This document shows positions 1 to 9,522 of a stretch of DNA of 64,000 nucleotides, piece by piece. Source of the stretch: Streptomyces pluripotens (GTDB lineage Bacteria > Actinomycetota > Actinomycetes > Streptomycetales > Streptomycetaceae). The stretch lies in assembly GCF_000802245.2 (NCBI RefSeq), contig NZ_CP021080.1, positions 6,696,001 through 6,760,000 on the forward strand, written 5' to 3'. Numbering within the stretch: position 1 is the stretch's first letter; each line of letters opens with the position of its first letter. A model generated the notes under the pieces. The model searched no databases. It was not told the origin of the DNA and saw only the letters and a list, made by a program, of their open reading frames with translations. The position numbers and the translations under genes were made by a program.

Positions 1-290
1 GGTGATCGCGCACTCCGACAAGCAGGATGCTGCCCCGACTTGGAAGAGGACCTACGGCCACCACCCGCTGGTGGCCTTCGTCGACCATGGCCCGGGCGGC
101 ACAGGGGGAACCCGTCGCAGCCCTGCTCAGACCCGGCAACGCGGGCTCGCACACCGCCTCCGACCACATCACCACCACCCGCCTGGCGCTCGCCCAGCTA
201 CCGAAGAAGCAGTGGCGCGGGCGGCAAACCCTCATCCGCACCGACTCCGCCGGCGGCACCCACGACTTCGTGAGCACTTCCAGGCAAGGG
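1..290 (+). pseudogene. IS1380-family transposase fragment
   Basis: This is an internal piece of an IS1380-type transposase running in from the left edge. The first 35 codons (frame of base 2, FVDHGPGGTGG) continue in the next frame as GEPVAALLRPGNAGSHTA, then ITTTRLALAQLP and LIRTDSAGGTHDF, which are typical of this family. The switch near base 105 is a frameshift, and similarity stops near base 290, so the copy is dead. No terminal inverted repeat is visible. It marks the start of a region rich in fragments. Confidence 0.75.
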
Positions 291-488
291 TGGCCCGCTG
301 CCGTTCGAGGGCGCCGAGCATGGCTGCTGCCTCGGTGCCGGCGAGTGGAGGTTCCGGCCAAGCTTCGGTTTTGCTCTCGGTCATGGCTGCAGACCTTAGC
401 GAACGGAGCTGACCGTGCAGCCGACGCGTGAACCGCAACGAACTGCTCACTCAAGATCTGCCGGACAGGCCGTAGCTTCCGAACTGGC

Positions 489-929
489 GTGAACCGGAAC
501 ACCCCCCGGGGTGGCGGGGAGGACCAGCCCCGACTGCTCCACGAACTGCGCGCCGTGGACACCGACATGTGGACCACCACCGACAGCCGCGTCCTCACCG
601 TTCTCCACCGTGCCCATCAGGCAGGGCTGCCGATGGGCCTCCTGTCCAACGCACCGCTCCACCTCAGTGCCGTCCTCGATGTCACCGACTGGCGCCGCGA
701 CCTGCTGGACGCCGCCCTCTACTCAGCCAGGCTGGAGACCTGTAAACCCGCCCCGGACGCTTACCACCAGGCCCTGGCCGCCACAGGCATCGACCATCCA
801 CACCGCGTGCTCTTCGTCGACGACCGGCTCGACAACTGCCGCGCCGCGACCGCCCTTGGACTGCGCGCCCTTCACTACACCGGCAACCCCGACGTCCTCG
901 AAGCAGCACTCCTGCCTGACGTCGACTGA
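489..929 (+). pseudogene. HAD-family hydrolase, N-terminal nucleophile region missing
   Basis: The 146-residue reading frame carries the C-terminal half of a haloacid dehalogenase-like phosphatase: motif II (LLSNAP), the motif III lysine in ETCKPAPDAY, and motif IV (VLFVDDRLDN). The N-terminal DxDx(T/V) nucleophile motif is absent, and the first 30 residues (Arg/Gly/Pro-rich) do not look like HAD sequence. The GTG at 489 is therefore only the first possible start, not a trusted one. I infer a headless remnant without catalytic activity. It lies between an IS fragment and a cut DUF317 gene. Confidence 0.7.
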
Positions 930-965
930 TCCACCCCACAGCCCTCTTCCCCACACAGGAACCGC

Positions 966-1406
966 GTGGTGCCCCACGGCGCCCGAACCATCGACGGAGA
1001 CGTCTACGTCTCACCCCGCTACCTCGGCGGATCCACCGCGATCGGTGGCCCCGGCCTCGCTCCGCTGCTCGACCTCGGCTGGGAACTGGAACACGACGAC
1101 CTCGGCAACGCCTATCTGAACGCACCCGACCACAAGGTCCGACTCGGCTACCTGCCCGAAGGCGAGGACGACGGCCTGTGGCGCATCAACACCTACACAG
1201 ACCCCTTCGGTCCACCCACCTGGGGCGTCTGCTTCAACAACTCCTGTCCGACAGAGTTCGTCACCGCCTTCACCACCGTGCTTGCCGCAATGAGCCTCCG
1301 CCAACTTGAAGTCGCACTCGGGGCCATCCGGCGGGCTGCGTTGACGTTGCGTCACGCACTTGCCGTGAGTGCGCACTGGAGCGGGCGTGAAGGTCGAGTC
1401 AGGTGA
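966..1406 (+). CDS. truncated DUF317 domain protein
   Basis: This is a 146-residue protein from a GTG start. Residues about 10-105 match the Streptomyces DUF317 pattern: VSPRYLGG, LLDLGWELEHDDLGNAY, LGYLPEGEDDGLWRI and PTEFVTAFTTVLA. DUF317 proteins usually carry two such domains; here only one is complete and the last 40 residues are Arg/Ala-rich and unlike the family, so the gene is probably cut after the first domain. DUF317 function is unknown, and such genes often occur near mobile elements. Classed as CDS because the frame is open. Confidence 0.65.
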   Translation: MVPHGARTIDGDVYVSPRYLGGSTAIGGPGLAPLLDLGWELEHDDLGNAYLNAPDHKVRLGYLPEGEDDGLWRINTYTDPFGPPTWGVCFNNSCPTEFVTAFTTVLAAMSLRQLEVALGAIRRAALTLRHALAVSAHWSGREGRVR

Positions 1407-1496
1407 AGACTGAAACAGTCTTGGCATGGACACTTCCAGTCAACTCGCGTAGCTGATACCACGGTTGCGCCAGAGACCCAGCTAAAGGAAGGTTCC

Positions 1497-2303
1497 ATGA
1501 GACGTTCTCGAATTACGGCATATGTGACATCGCTCTTCCTTGCCATCGGTCTTGCTCTCACCGGGGCGGCCGCGGCGCAGGCGTCACCGCTTGCCGCAGC
1601 CGGCGGCTACGTGGCCCTCGGCGATTCCTATTCCTCCGGCGTCGGCGCCGGCAGCTACATCAGCTCCAGTGGCAGTTGCGACCGCAGTACGAAGGCCTAC
1701 CCGTACCTGTGGCAAGCTGCCCACTCGCCCGCGTCGTTCAGCTTCCTCGCCTGCTCGGGCGCCAAGACGACCGACGTCCTCAACAACCAGCTCGGCACCC
1801 TGAACTCCGCCACGAGCCTCGTCTCCATCACCATCGGCGGCAATGACGCGGGCTTCGCCGACGTCATGTTGACCTGTGTGCTCCATTCCAATAGCTCCTG
1901 CCTCTCGCGCATAGCTACCGCCAAGGCCTACGTCGACTCGACCCTGCCCGGCCAACTGGACGCCGTGTACTCGGCGATCAGGGCCAAGGCGCCCTCTGCC
2001 CATGTGGTCGTGCTGGGCTACCCCCACCTCTACAAGCTCGGAACCTTCTGCATCGGGCTGTCCAGGACCAAGCGCTCGGCGATCAACGGCGCCGCCGACT
2101 ACATCGACGCCGCGATCGCCAAGCGCGCCGCCGACCACGGCTTCACCTTCGGCGACGTGCGGACCACCTTCAGCGGGCACGAGCTCTGCTCGGGCAAGCA
2201 CTGGCTGCACAGCGTCGACTGGCTGCACATCAGCCAGTCCTACCACCCCACCGCGGCCGGCCAGTCCAGCGGCTACCTGCCGGTGCTGAACGGCGCGGCC
2301 TGA
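1497..2303 (+). CDS. secreted SGNH/GDSL-family lipase or esterase
   Basis: This is a 268-residue exported serine hydrolase. A Sec signal peptide covers about residues 1-30 (RR start, hydrophobic LFLAIGLALTGAAAA, cleavage after AQA). The SGNH blocks are clear: block I GDSYSSG (catalytic Ser), block III GGNDAGF (oxyanion Gly and Asn), and block V DWLHISQSYHPTAAG carrying the Asp/His pair. Length and six mature-region cysteines fit the Streptomyces extracellular lipases that hydrolyse lipid or acyl esters. An AAAGGAAGG ribosome site precedes the ATG. It stands alone; the IS3 fragment begins eight bases after its stop, so its natural downstream region has been replaced. Substrate cannot be told from sequence. 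Confidence 0.9.
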   Translation: MRRSRITAYVTSLFLAIGLALTGAAAAQASPLAAAGGYVALGDSYSSGVGAGSYISSSGSCDRSTKAYPYLWQAAHSPASFSFLACSGAKTTDVLNNQLGTLNSATSLVSITIGGNDAGFADVMLTCVLHSNSSCLSRIATAKAYVDSTLPGQLDAVYSAIRAKAPSAHVVVLGYPHLYKLGTFCIGLSRTKRSAINGAADYIDAAIAKRAADHGFTFGDVRTTFSGHELCSGKHWLHSVDWLHISQSYHPTAAGQSSGYLPVLNGAA

Positions 2304-2310
2304 CGGACAC

Positions 2311-2427
2311 GATGCCCAGACCCTCGGCCACCTCCGGAAGCGGCTTCCCGGTCTCCGTCACGATCCGTACCGCCCCCTCACGGAACTCGGCGTCGTAGGC
2401 GCGCTTCCTGGATGCCACGACCCCCAA
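2311..2427 (-). pseudogene. IS3-family OrfA (HTH) N-terminal fragment
   Basis: On the minus strand, 39 codons read as the start of an IS3-type OrfA transposase subunit: RKRAYDAEFREGAVRIV followed by EVAEGLGI, the beginning of its helix-turn-helix. Similarity ends eight bases from the stop of the lipase gene. No OrfB or inverted repeats are seen nearby. Remnant only. Confidence 0.7.
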
Positions 2428-2656
2428 CTATCCCTCCGGTCACGGTCTCCACCGTAGGAGGGGAGGTGCACCCTGATCGAAGACTCCGCGCGGCGATGGG
2501 AGGAGGCCGCGGACGATGACGGTGCGGAGAGCGCCTGAGCGGGACTCTGGCCCACACCCACCCTGACCTGCTGCTATTTACGCGTCAGAGCTGGGACACG
2601 GGTGGGGGATATCCGGAGTAAGGGCGGGTTTCGACTCGCTGCCCAGATGTGTGTCG

Positions 2657-2701
2657 AAAAGGGCGCCTGCCGGGTATCTTCCCTGGTCAGGCGCCCTTTT
2701 T
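2657..2701. terminator. strong bidirectional rho-independent terminator
   Basis: A perfect 13-bp stem (AAAAGGGCGCCTG at 2657-2669 with CAGGCGCCCTTTT at 2688-2700) encloses an 18-base loop. It is T-rich on one side and A-rich on the other, so it can act in both directions. It sits just downstream of the aldehyde dehydrogenase remnant on the minus strand, and may be the original terminator of that lost gene. Confidence 0.8.
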
Positions 2702-2707
2702 CGGTCT

Positions 2708-2790
2708 CTAGAAGAAGCCCAGCCGCTTAGGCGAGTGCGACACCAGGAGGTTCTTGGTCTGCTGGCGGTACACGGCCAAATCCGCCGCTG
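2708..2790 (-). pseudogene. C-terminal tail of a second aldehyde dehydrogenase
   Basis: Read on the minus strand, the last 25 or so codons before the TAG at 2708 give VYRQQTKNLLVSHSPKRLGFF. The intact ALDH at 10240-11763 ends [20 protein letters not shown], so this is the tail of a paralogue whose remaining roughly 95 % has been lost. Further upstream the frame shows no ALDH sequence. It keeps its stop codon and probably its terminator. Confidence 0.75.
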
Positions 2791-3103
2791 ACCTGAGAAA
2801 ATGCGTGGAATCGCCGGAGGAGAAACGAAGTTGGTCCGCTCCTGGTCCGGATCTTGGTGGCGGGGGCCGCGCTGGGCGTCAATGCTGGGAGTGTCCCTGT
2901 GGCACCACATGGCTCCGCACAGGCAGGTCCGGCTGTCGTTCCTCGGCTGAGCGGCGCGGCACGGGAGGCCCGGACGGCGTGCCCCGTGCTAACGTTGCGC
3001 TTTTGCTGTGTCGCTGTGTCGGTGCTCCGTTGGGTGTCTCTGGTCGGCGGCCGCGTCCCTGCCGCGCCTTCCTCGGTACGGTCCCTTCGGAGGAAGGCTC
3101 TCT
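2791..3103 (+). other. gene-free interval with helicase leader
   Basis: I see no gene here. The right half is the upstream region of the DEAD-box helicase. The GGAGGA ribosome site lies just before the GTG at 3104. No clear promoter hexamers or operator were found. Confidence 0.4.
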
Positions 3104-4528
3104 GTGAGCGAATCAACACGTGCCGATGCCCGGCGGCAGGACGATGTGTCCGAGGCGTCGGGCGCCACTTCGGCAGTGCCCACGGCGGCGTCCTTCGCCC
3201 AGCTGGGGTTGCCGGCCGAGGTTCTGCGGGCGCTCGATGAGCAGGGTGTGACTGTGCCCTTTCCTATCCAGGCGGCGGCGCTGCCGAACACGCTCGCGGG
3301 ACGGGACGTCCTGGGCCGGGGCCGCACAGGATCCGGCAAGACGCTCGCCTTCGGCCTGGGGATGCTCGCCCGGACGGCCGGGCAGCGCGCGCAGCCGAAA
3401 GAGCCGCTGGCGCTCGTTCTGGTGCCCACCAGGGAGCTGGCGCAGCAGGTCGGTGAGGCGCTCACCCCGTACGTCGAGGCGTTGCGGCTGCGGCTTGCGA
3501 CCGTGGTGGGCGGCGTGTCCATCGGACGGCAGGCCGCCGTGCTGCGGGATGGCGCCGAGATCGTCGTCGCCACGCCAGGTCGGCTGCACGACCTCATCGA
3601 GCGCAAGGGCTGCCGACTGGGACGGGTGCGCATCGCGGTCCTGGACGAGGCCGACCAGATGTGTGACATGGGGTTCCTGCCGCAGGTCACCGGGATCCTG
3701 GACCAGGTACGTCCCGGCGGGCAGCGGATGCTGTTCTCCGCCACCCTCGACGGCGACGTCGACCGGCTGGTGCAGCGTTACCTGCGCGACCCCGCCGTCC
3801 ACTCGGTGGATCCTTCGTCCAGCGCTGTCTCCGCGGTCGAGCACCACGTCTTCGTCGTGCACGGCCCGGACAGGTACGCCGTGACCACGGAGATCGCCGC
3901 TCGGGACGGCCGCGTCCTGCTGTTCCTGGACACCAAGCACGGCGTCGACCAGCTCACGCGGCATCTGCGGGCCAGCGGCGTGGCCGCCGCCGCCCTGCAC
4001 AGCGGGAAGTCTCAGCCGCAGCGCACCCGGACCCTCGCCCAGTTCAAGAACGGGCAGATCACCGCGCTGGTAGCGACGAACGTCGCCGCACGCGGCCTGC
4101 ACGTCGACGACCTCGACCTCGTGGTCAACGTCGACCCGGCCACCGACCCGAAGGATTATCTGCACCGCGCGGGCCGCACGGCCCGGGCCGGCCGCTCCGG
4201 CACCGTCGTGACACTCGTCCTGTCGGGACAGCGCCGCGAGACGAGCCAGGTCATGGCGGACGCCGACGTCGCCCCCAAGGTCACCAAAGTGCGGTCCGGC
4301 GAGGCGGAGCTAAGCCGGATCACCGGCGCCAAAGCCCCCTCCGGAAAGCCTCTCGACGACGGGCTGGCCGTACCGCGCCCCAAGAACCACAACGTTCCGT
4401 TCGGCGGCCTGGGCAGCACCAAGGACGCGAAGAGCGGTTCCGGTGGCAGGTCGTCGTCCCGCAGGAGTAGCGAGGCCCGCAAACTCGCGGAGGCCCGCAA
4501 GGCGGCCCGGGTGCGGCGCGGCGGCTGA
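3104..4528 (+). CDS. DEAD-box ATP-dependent RNA helicase
   Basis: This is a 474-residue DEAD-box helicase that uses ATP to unwind RNA duplexes, with likely roles in cold-stress RNA folding or ribosome assembly. Motifs appear in order: Q motif (FPIQ), Walker A GRTGSGKT (Arg where Gln/Ala is usual), PTRELA, DEAD in LDEADQMCDMGF, SAT, and HRAGRTARAGRSG. The C-terminal 60 or so residues are rich in Ser, Arg and Lys (SSSRRSSEARKLAEARKAAR), a common RNA-binding tail. The frame is open further upstream, but the GTG at 3104 has a GGAGGA site and puts the N-terminus at the expected place. It is a single gene with no operon partner. Confidence 0.92.
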   Translation: MSESTRADARRQDDVSEASGATSAVPTAASFAQLGLPAEVLRALDEQGVTVPFPIQAAALPNTLAGRDVLGRGRTGSGKTLAFGLGMLARTAGQRAQPKEPLALVLVPTRELAQQVGEALTPYVEALRLRLATVVGGVSIGRQAAVLRDGAEIVVATPGRLHDLIERKGCRLGRVRIAVLDEADQMCDMGFLPQVTGILDQVRPGGQRMLFSATLDGDVDRLVQRYLRDPAVHSVDPSSSAVSAVEHHVFVVHGPDRYAVTTEIAARDGRVLLFLDTKHGVDQLTRHLRASGVAAAALHSGKSQPQRTRTLAQFKNGQITALVATNVAARGLHVDDLDLVVNVDPATDPKDYLHRAGRTARAGRSGTVVTLVLSGQRRETSQVMADADVAPKVTKVRSGEAELSRITGAKAPSGKPLDDGLAVPRPKNHNVPFGGLGSTKDAKSGSGGRSSSRRSSEARKLAEARKAARVRRGG

Positions 4529-4661
4529 GACCGGCTTCCCGGACTGCTGGGCGGTGTCTTCGTCCACGTTGCTGGACGGATACGCGGGACCGGAGATCGG
4601 TCGGGGTGCATCGGACGGCGTCACGTACGGGTGACCGTGCGCAGGGGGAGGCGTGCAGGCG

Positions 4662-5766
4662 ATGGAGAACGGAGCGGACCTGCCACGGCGGATCGGTGTC
4701 TGCACCGTCGAGCGAGAACTGGGCGCGAGCGGCATGGGAATGGTCTACCTTGCCCGGTGACGGGGCGCTCGGGCCGTCGTGGTCAAGGTGGCCCGCTCCG
4801 AACTGGCGGCCGACCCGCACTTCCGTGAACGGTTCCGCGCAGAGGTCGAGGCCGCCTGCAGAGTCGGCGGTTTCCACACGGCTCCGACGGCTCCGGTCGT
4901 AGACGCCGATCCCGACGCGGAGGCGCCCGGCTGGCTACCGCGGACATCCCCGGGCCCACGCTCGACGAGCTGATCAAGCGTCAAGAACCCATGAAAAAGC
5001 AGTTGAGGTCTCTCGGGGCAGCGCTGGGCAAGGCGCTCCAAACCGTCCACGCCTGCGGACTCGCACACGGGGATCTGAAGCCGGGCAACATCATCATGGC
5101 CGACGACGGCCCACGCGTCCTCGAGTTCGGCATCGCGCGGGCCGTGGAGTCCACCCGGCTGACGGCTACCGGGGCGGCCTTCGGCACTCTCGGATACCTC
5201 GCGCCCGAGCAGGCGCAAGGCGACGAAGTCGGCGGTGCCGCCGATGTGTTCGCACTCGGGGCCGTACTCGTTGCGGTGGCCGGAGGCAGCGCGTTCGGCA
5301 TCGGCACGCCATGGGGCTTATGTACCGGTCGCTGTACGAGCCCGCAGATCTCTCCGCGCTGCCGGGGGAGTCGCGGTCGCTGGTCGCCGCCTGCCTCTCC
5401 AAGGACCCGGCCGGCCGTCCCACGCCCGAGGAGCTCCTGGGCTCGCTCGGGCCGGACCCGAACCCGAACAACAGACTCGCTCTCGCCACCCCTGACCGGC
5501 CGCGCGTCGCACCGCCTGTCCCGGTCGAGCCTCCCGCCGATCCCGGCCGCGTCGACGAACCTCTCCGGTGCACCCTGGCCGAACCCTCGCGCACGCCCCG
5601 CGTGATCACCCTGCTGACCGTGGCCGCGGCCGTGACGAGCGCGGCTGCCTGGCGGACGAGCGGCTGGTCGACCAGGCCAAGACGCTTGCCCGCCATCGAC
5701 CACGCCTGGCACTGCGGGGAGGCGGTCAGCCCGGGAATCCGACCGGAGAAGATCCATACGGTATAG
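4662..5766 (+). pseudogene. Ser/Thr protein kinase pseudogene (PknB-like)
   Basis: The pieces together give a Hanks-type kinase domain. Residues RIGVCTVERELGASGMGMVY (P-loop) and then VVVKVARSELAADPHFRERF are one frame; DIPGPTLDELIKR, HGDLKPGN, EFGIARAVES, GTLGYLAPEQA are the next; YRSLYEPADLSALPGESRSL and CLSKDPAGRPTPEELL are a third. There is an in-frame TGA at 4758-4760 and frameshifts near 4930 and 5312, so no full protein can be made. The DFG motif reads EFG, and HRD reads HGD. A Pro-rich linker and weak hydrophobic stretch follow. The start is the ATG at 4662 behind GGGGGAGG. Confidence 0.85.
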
Positions 5767-5831
5767 CGGGCGACATCGGTCCGGATCGTCAACCGAACGA
5801 CTCGAGCCCGGGTCTTGCAGGCCCAGCTGCC

Positions 5832-5924
5832 TCACTCCAGGTCGATGTCCCGGGCCCCGGGGACGGTGAGGGCGTGGCTCCAGACGCTGGGGCCGGCGAA
5901 CAGGTCGAGGATGATCCGCCTCAT
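5832..5924 (-). pseudogene. stub of a DNA (cytosine) methyltransferase
   Basis: Thirty codons on the minus strand read MRRIILDLFAGPSVWSHAL. This matches the N-terminal SAM-binding start (ILDLFAGPGGWS) of phage- or element-borne DNA methyltransferases. It stops after ARDIDLE. Nothing downstream continues the fold. Short, so moderate confidence. Confidence 0.5.
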
Positions 5925-6182
5925 GAGACCGGCTCGGAATTTTCCTGTACCGGCTCGGCTTCGCCACGGCACGCCCAGGGAGAGCAGCCGTCGACCACAC
6001 CGTTCTCCAGCTCCTCCGCATCGGTTCGGGCGTCCAGCGGCTGCTTGCGGGCGGCCGATTCGGCGGCAGTCACGTGGCCGATCGGGGCCTGGGCGAGCGG
6101 TTCCCGGGAGCGGTGCAGGAACGCCTGCCTGAGCAGCCGACCCGTCGTACGAAGGCATTCCCCGGTGCGACATACTCTCCCG

Positions 6183-6671
6183 ATGAGTTCACGCCCTTTT
6201 CCGATCAGTCAGCCGATCACGATACGGAGGGCCGTCGCGCGGGATGCCAAACGGCTCACGCGGCTCGTGCGTGGCTCAGGTGCCTACGAGGGCAAGTACG
6301 CAGCCGCAGTCGCGGGCTACCGGGTCGGTCCTGATTACATCGAGGAACACCGCGCCTTCGTGGCCGTCGGCGCCGACGAGCATGGAGGCCGGGTTCTCGG
6401 GTTCTACTCGCTCGTCCTCGCTCCACCGGAGCTCGACCTGCTGTTCGTCGCCGACGAAGTGCAAGGACGGGGTATTGGACGGCTGCTCGTGGCGCACATG
6501 CAGTCCGAGGCTCGTGCCGCCGGGCTCGACCGTCTCAAGGTCGTGTCGCATCTTCCCGCCGAGGACTTCTACCACCGCGTTGGTGCGGTGCGGACCGGGA
6601 CCGCGTTCGCGAACCCGCCCGCCGTGCCGTGGGACCGTCCCGAATTCGAGTTTCGCATTCCTTCGGAATGA
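6183..6671 (+). CDS. GNAT-family N-acetyltransferase
   Basis: This is a 162-residue GNAT-fold enzyme expected to move an acetyl group from acetyl-CoA to an amine. The N-terminal ITIRRAVARDAKRLTRLV is the usual first strand and helix; LDLLFVADEVQGRGIGRLLV contains the Q/RxxGxG/A acetyl-CoA pyrophosphate loop (QGRGIG); EDFYHRVGAV is the typical C-terminal FY..xGF-like segment. The ATG at 6183 is chosen because it begins right before the conserved domain, although the frame is open to 5568. It is intact while both sides are decayed. Substrate unknown. Confidence 0.85.
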   Translation: MSSRPFPISQPITIRRAVARDAKRLTRLVRGSGAYEGKYAAAVAGYRVGPDYIEEHRAFVAVGADEHGGRVLGFYSLVLAPPELDLLFVADEVQGRGIGRLLVAHMQSEARAAGLDRLKVVSHLPAEDFYHRVGAVRTGTAFANPPAVPWDRPEFEFRIPSE

Positions 6672-6891
6672 CGCGGTGTGCCGGTTGGCGGGGCACCGGC
6701 TTCGCCTGCATGGTGGTCGGCATGCAGGAGCCGTTGGACGCCGCGCGCTCCGTGTGTGCCGTCGTCTCTGCCCTGGCGGGGTGATCGCTTGCGCCAGCGG
6801 CCTCCCCCGGCTACTTCCTTGCCTCCGGCACTCCCAGAGCGTTGACCTCGTCCATCAGCCTCTCCCGCTCAGGTGGCCGAAAACCCGCAAC

Positions 6892-7180
6892 ATGCGCATC
6901 GCGACCGAGGAAATCTTCGGCCCGGTGGTCACAGTCACCGCGTTCTCCTCAGAGAACGAGGCCGCCGAGATCGCCAACGGATCGGACTACGGACTGCTGG
7001 CCGGGGTCTACAGCCGCGACAGCGCGACCGCGTTCCGGGTGGCCAGGCGGCTGGAGGTCGCCATGGTGTTCGCCCAACAACTACTTCCGCAGCATCCTCG
7101 GCGCCCCCTTCGGAGGCACCAAGCACAGCGGCTACGGGCGCGAGCACGCCCCCGAAACACTGCGCACCTACCCGGGATGA
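6892..7180 (+). pseudogene. aldehyde dehydrogenase C-terminal fragment with frameshift
   Basis: The first part reads [17 protein letters not shown] and ANGSDYGLLAGVYSRD, the conserved EEIFGPV and YGLxxGV segments of the ALDH superfamily. The frame then shifts and continues NNYFRSILGAPFGGTKHSG to a TAG/TGA-type stop after RTYPG. An extra C in the CCC run at 7073-7075 explains the shift: removing it restores the reading. The N-terminal 350 or so residues, with the catalytic Cys, are missing. Its sequence differs from the ALDH at 10240, so it is a separate family member. Confidence 0.8.
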
Positions 7181-7685
7181 TCCGCTTCCCCACGGGCCTT
7201 GCCGCTATCCCGCAGTGGCGCGCCGTCACCGACATCTATTTACCTGAGCTCGGAGGTCGGCGCGATGCCGCGTGCACTCTGCGAATTCTCGGCGTCGCTG
7301 TGACTCGATTGCCGGAGGGCGTGAATCCCTTATGGCGGCTGCAGAAGTGGTGCGCGCGGTAAGCGAGCCTGCGTCTGGAGTGGGTGGGGGCGATCCCCTC
7401 CGCGAGCCGGCTGTCACAGCCGATTCTTTCCTGAGTAGTAGGCGCGGGCTGCTCGGCCGTGACGCTCGTTTGAGGCTCTGTGCGCCCGCACGCTGCGCGG
7501 CGAGCCGAGAAAGTGGCGCTGAGCTGCTCTTTTCCGCGGCTCGCGCAGGCCGACAACCTTCCGATGGCCCATCATGCGGAGTGCGTTGCCACCCCGGCCT
7601 GCTGGGGTGGCTGCTTACTCCCGTGCCCGGCGTCGATGCCGGCGAGGCCGCGGCTGGAACCGGGACCGTGCTGCCGGGCTGTGGT
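7181..7685. other. gene-free interval
   Basis: All frames here give Arg/Pro-rich translations without recognisable motifs. I see no terminator for RNase J. It looks like degraded sequence continuing the fragment zone. Confidence 0.4.
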
Positions 7686-9371
7686 TCAGGCGTCGATGAT
7701 GACAGGGATGATGAGGGGCTTGCGGCGGTGGGTGCGGAATGCCCAGTTCGCGACGGCGCGGGCGAGGAGTTGTTCGAGTTGGCGCGCGTCCCCGACACCT
7801 TCCTCGGCCGCGGTGGCCAGGGTCTTCTCGATGACGGGGATGACCGGCTCGAAGGTGGTGTCGTCGTGGACGAAGCCCCGGGCCAGGAAGTCGGGGGCCT
7901 CGGCAAGGGCGCCGGTGTCTGCGTCGACGATCGCCACCACCGTGACCACGCCTTCGGCGGCGAGGGTGAGGCGGTCCTTGAGGGACGCTTCGGTGGCGCC
8001 GCCGACTTCCATGCCGTCCACGTAGACGTTGCCGGCGGGGACCTTGCCGGTGATGGACGCGCGCCCGTCGACAAGGTCGACGACGACGCCGTCCTCGGCG
8101 ATGACGACCCGGTCGGGGTCGACGCCGGTGCGGATGGCGAGGTCGGCGTTGGCCCGCAGGTGGCGCCATTCGCCGTGCACGGGCATGACGTTGCGGGGTT
8201 TGACGATGTTGTAGCAGTAGACGAGTTCGCCGGCGCTGGCGTGCCCGGAGACGTGCACCTTGGCGTTGCCTTTGTGGACCACGTGGGCGCCCCACCGGGT
8301 GAGTCCGTTGATCACCCGGTAGATGGCGTTCTCGTTGCCGGGGATGAGGGAGCTGGCGAGCAGGACGGTGTCGCCCTTACCGATGCGGATCATGTGGTCG
8401 CGGTTGGCCATCCGTGACAGCGCGGCCATCGGTTCGCCCTGGGAGCCGGTGCACACCAGAGTGATCTCGTGGTCCGGGAGCTTCTCCAGCTCCTTCGTGC
8501 TCACGACCAGACCGGAGGGGACCTTCAGATAGCCCAGGTCACGGGCGATGCCCATGTTGCGGACCATCGACCGGCCGACGAAGGCGACCTTGCGGCCGTG
8601 CTGGTGGGCGGCGTCCAGGACCTGCTGGATGCGGTGCACGTGGCTGGCGAAGCTGGAGACGATGACCCGGCGCGGCGCGGTGCGCATCACCTGCTCGATC
8701 GCCGGATTCAGCTCACGCTCGGAGGTGGTGAAGCCAGGTACTTCGGCGTTGGTGGAGTCGGTGAGGAACAGGTCCACGCCCTCCTCGCCGAGGCGGGCGA
8801 AGGCGCGCAGATCGGTGATGCGGTCGTCGAGAGGGAACTGGTCCATCTTGAAGTCGCCGGTGTGCAGCACCATCCCGGCGCGGGTGCGGATGGCGACGGC
8901 GAGGCTGTCGGGGATGGAGTGGTTGACCGCCACGAACTCGCAGTCGAAGGGTCCGAAGCCACGCCGGTCGCCCTCTCGTACCCGCACCGTGCGCGGCCGG
9001 ATGCCGTGTTCCTTGAGCTTGGCTTCCAGGAACGCCAGCGTCAGCCTGGAGCCGACGACGGGAATGTCGGACCGCTCACGCAGCAGGTACGGCACGCCGC
9101 CGATGTGGTCCTCGTGGCCGTGGGTGAGGACCACGGCCACGATGTCGTCCAGGCGGTCCCGGATCGAGGTGAAGTCCGGCAGGATCACGTCCACGCCGGG
9201 CTGGGTCTCCTCGGGGAACAGCACGCCGCAGTCGACGACGAGCAGCTTGCCCGCGTGCTCGAAGACGGTCATGTTGCGGCCGATCTCACCCAGGCCGCCC
9301 AGGGCGATGACCCGCAGCCCTCCTTCGGGAAGGGGCGGGGCGGCTTTCAGCTCGGGGTGCGGATGACTCAT
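7686..9371 (-). CDS. rnj: ribonuclease J
   Basis: This is a 561-residue metallo-beta-lactamase/beta-CASP ribonuclease with 5'-3' exo- and endonuclease activity in mRNA decay and rRNA processing. The metal motif HGHEDH is at residues 84-89, with further ligands in VVSTKELEKLPDHE and the beta-CASP segments (VCTGSQGEPMAAL, SSLIPGNE, HVSGHAS, MPVHGEWRHL). Length equals the actinobacterial family. The ATG at 9371 is preferred over the upstream ATG at 9410 since it begins at MSHPHPEL just ahead of the conserved GGLRVIALGGLGEIGRNM. No operon partner is seen in the window (dapA is often upstream elsewhere). Confidence 0.95.
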   Translation of the reverse strand: MSHPHPELKAAPPLPEGGLRVIALGGLGEIGRNMTVFEHAGKLLVVDCGVLFPEETQPGVDVILPDFTSIRDRLDDIVAVVLTHGHEDHIGGVPYLLRERSDIPVVGSRLTLAFLEAKLKEHGIRPRTVRVREGDRRGFGPFDCEFVAVNHSIPDSLAVAIRTRAGMVLHTGDFKMDQFPLDDRITDLRAFARLGEEGVDLFLTDSTNAEVPGFTTSERELNPAIEQVMRTAPRRVIVSSFASHVHRIQQVLDAAHQHGRKVAFVGRSMVRNMGIARDLGYLKVPSGLVVSTKELEKLPDHEITLVCTGSQGEPMAALSRMANRDHMIRIGKGDTVLLASSLIPGNENAIYRVINGLTRWGAHVVHKGNAKVHVSGHASAGELVYCYNIVKPRNVMPVHGEWRHLRANADLAIRTGVDPDRVVIAEDGVVVDLVDGRASITGKVPAGNVYVDGMEVGGATEASLKDRLTLAAEGVVTVVAIVDADTGALAEAPDFLARGFVHDDTTFEPVIPVIEKTLATAAEEGVGDARQLEQLLARAVANWAFRTHRRKPLIIPVIIDA

Positions 9372-9522
9372 ACCCTGACGGTACCCGGAGAGCGGGACGG
9401 GGTGATCCATTGCCTGCGCGATCTCCCTTTCCTGACGGAGCGGGATACCCGCAGCGGGTGACTCGGCACGATCGGATCACGCCGGCGTCCGGAACAGGCA
9501 GGGGTGAAAGCGGTACCGTCTT

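Noticed and set aside
5166..6021. Minus-strand frames over the kinase pseudogene
   Set aside because: No recognised motif; they mirror the kinase remnant.
8469..9461. 330-codon plus-strand frame
   Set aside because: Mirror of RNase J; composition and lack of motifs mark it as a shadow.
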